A stretch of DNA of 40,743 bases from an uncultured bacterium (GTDB taxonomy: Bacteria; Vulcanimicrobiota; Vulcanimicrobiia; Vulcanimicrobiales; Vulcanimicrobiaceae): assembly GCA_903829325.1 (NCBI GenBank), contig CAIKPM010000033.1, forward strand, positions 1 through 40,743, read 5' to 3'. A model generated the notes under the pieces. It made no database searches. It saw only the letters and a list, made by a program, of their open reading frames with translations, and was not told the DNA's origin. Below are positions 39,522-40,743 of this stretch, in pieces (the first letter of the stretch is position 1; the number at the start of each line of letters is the position of its first letter). Both the position numbers and the translations under genes were made by a program.

Positions 39522-40599
39522 TATTGCCTTCATGCCACTTTCGCACTAAATAGCTAGGGCGTTGTTTGGTTTCTAGGTAGATCCTGCCAATGTATTCTCC
39601 TAAAATTCCAATGCTCATTAATTGGACTGATCCAAGAAACAGAATGATGACAATGAGTGATGCGTATCCAGGGATGTTTGTTCCATGGATAATTTGGTAA
39701 GCAATAATAAATAATCCATATAGAAATGTTGCCATGGTTCCGGTGAAGCCTATGTAAGTCCAAATTTTTAGCGGGGCGGTGGAAAAACTGGTAAATCCAT
39801 TAACTGCTAAATCCCAGAGTGATGCTCCAGAAAATTTTGTTGCACCATTTTTTCGCGCAGGGCGAGAATACTCAATGGTGAGCGTGCGGAAACCAACCCA
39901 CGCAAACAGTCCTTTCATGAAACGTTGGCGTTCGGGTAATCGCTTTAACGCATCCACCACAATGCGGTCCATTAATCGGAAATCGCCAACGTCTTCTGGC
40001 AGTTTGGTTTTGCAGATCTGATTGTGAGCTCGGTAGAAAAAATGAGATGTTATACGTTTTAAGAACGAATCGCTATTGCGTTCGATGCGGCGGGCTAGTA
40101 CCATTTCCCCGCCGCTTTGCCACGCTTCAATAAGTTGACTGATTAGTTCGGGGGGGTCTTGTAGGTCAGCATCCATGGGAATCACTGCATCGCCCTTTGC
40201 TGCATCTATTCCAGCGGTCAATGCAGCTTCTTTGCCAAAATTTCTCGATAGCTCTATTACTTGTACTCGGTGGTCAGCCTGTGCTAGCTCAATTAATATT
40301 TGCAGTGTAGCATCAACGCTTCCGTCATCTATGCAGACGATCTCCCATTGCATGTCTGTTATCGCATCGATAGTTGAGGTAAGAGCTGAATAGAAAACAG
40401 CGATTGTTGCTTCTTCGTTATAGAAAGGAACGACGATCGATATAAGCTTACCTGTTTTACTGTCTGTTACCAGACAATCAACGTCGCTTGTTAGATCATT
40501 GGGGCTATTTCTATGTTCACTTCGCCGCATACTGGGAGTATCGGAAGAAAACAGCCCCCAGTTATCCAATGCTGTCGTAGTTTTGTCAAGATTTACCAC
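39511..40599 (-). CDS. GtrB/DPM1-like glycosyltransferase family 2 protein
   Basis: The 362-aa protein has a GT2 catalytic domain (SIVVPFYNEEATIAVFYSAL; IDDGSVDAT; ELSRNFGKEAALTAGIDAAKGDAVIPMDADLQDPPEL with the metal-binding DAD) followed by two membrane helices (about 265-340), as in enzymes that put sugars on polyprenyl phosphate. It would supply lipid-linked sugar to a GT39-like transferase such as the neighbour. Before the catalytic domain are about 50 extra residues of no known type, so the GTG start at 40599 may be too early; an ATG lies 23 codons later. The start is next to an IS element end. Confidence 0.85.
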   Translation of the reverse strand: MVNLDKTTTALDNWGLFSSDTPSMRRSEHRNSPNDLTSDVDCLVTDSKTGKLISIVVPFYNEEATIAVFYSALTSTIDAITDMQWEIVCIDDGSVDATLQILIELAQADHRVQVIELSRNFGKEAALTAGIDAAKGDAVIPMDADLQDPPELISQLIEAWQSGGEMVLARRIERNSDSFLKRITSHFFYRAHNQICKTKLPEDVGDFRLMDRIVVDALKRLPERQRFMKGLFAWVGFRTLTIEYSRPARKNGATKFSGASLWDLAVNGFTSFSTAPLKIWTYIGFTGTMATFLYGLFIIAYQIIHGTNIPGYASLIVIILFLGSVQLMSIGILGEYIGRIYLETKQRPSYLVRKWHEGNNGT

Positions 40600-40674
40600 G
40601 TGTCCCTATGTGTCAATATGACGTGAGACCAGTCTGAACCAGTAATCTTGCTAGGGCATATAGGATAGTCACGT

Positions 40675-40743
40675 ATGTCAAACGAGCAACCACACCGTCG
40701 TAGCTTTAAGGCCGCTGAGAAGGCTGCAATCGTCTCTGAGTAC
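40675..40743 (+). CDS. Transposase N-terminus (IS3-type OrfA), cut by window end
   Basis: The ATG at 40675 (AGGA about 9 bp upstream) begins MSNEQPHRRSFKAAEKAAIVSEY, which is the start of the helix-turn-helix of IS3-family OrfA proteins. The frame runs off the window. A sequence beginning TGTCAATATGACGTGAGACC at 40611 (or TGTCCCTATG at 40601) is a possible left end of the element, since IS3 ends start with TG, but the other end is not visible. Confidence 0.6.
   Translation, partial: MSNEQPHRRSFKAAEKAAIVSEY

Overview
The window looks like a chromosomal segment of a free-living, Gram-negative-like bacterium from an under-sampled lineage. Its core proteins are of ordinary bacterial type (UvrA, LigA, MiaA, LeuA, ArgS, DprA, NrdR, Dut, PyrF/PyrE, HisC), GC content is moderate, and GTG/TTG/CTG starts are frequent. 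Three traits point away from the best-known proteobacteria: a coproheme-decarboxylase (HemQ) heme pathway, a full TreZ-TreY-TreS/maltokinase trehalose operon, and a secreted protein joining a copper-amine-oxidase N-terminal domain to Tyr/Trp-rich repeats. This mix would fit a lineage such as Eremiobacterota/WPS-2, but I cannot prove the assignment from sequence alone.

Layout. 1-3809 is an accessory region: an IS-end-like repeat, a class II Fic protein whose start lies in a 30-bp perfect inverted repeat, three GGTGCCC boxes at 11-bp spacing, and a 23-nt tRNA 3'-end fragment followed by a hairpin plus T-tract (a likely attachment-site scar). A VOC protein, a DUF2283 protein and a 'mobile mystery' MmpA (Xre) / MmpB (Fic) pair with a clear self-operator follow. 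3810-11752 is the trehalose operon treZ-treY-treS/mak. 11926-14314 holds the secreted protein, a small helical protein and a GAF protein with a His-rich tail. 14556-22580 holds miaA and leuA (convergent, tails overlapping), then a promoter/leader/terminator unit and the uvrA-ligA operon.

22548-25591 is the least explained part. A Lys- and Cys-free Gln/Ser-rich 134-aa protein and a Cys-free 748-aa protein with about 4.5 degenerate modules are divergently transcribed from a 392-bp region. That region carries a hairpin, 21-bp-spaced direct repeats and a 70-nt G-depleted leader. No signal peptide is visible on either protein. 25598-27776 carries a DUF4760 membrane protein and an MccB-type carboxyltransferase, divergent from a PadR regulator. 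The PadR gene heads padR-pyrF-pyrE-hisC-GNAT.

31134-34040 (minus) holds argS with a non-canonical HIGH region, an rlmH lacking its central SAM-binding part, and dprA. 34186-37085 (plus) is a compact series: DUF5679 zinc ribbon, nrdR (probable CTG start), dut, panE-like reductase and hemQ. From 37214 to the end the DNA is more AT-rich and encodes cell-surface glycosylation functions (a GT39-like membrane protein, a methyltransferase and a GtrB/DPM1-like glycosyltransferase). It finishes with the 5' end of an IS3-type transposase. Accessory DNA therefore borders both ends of a conserved core.
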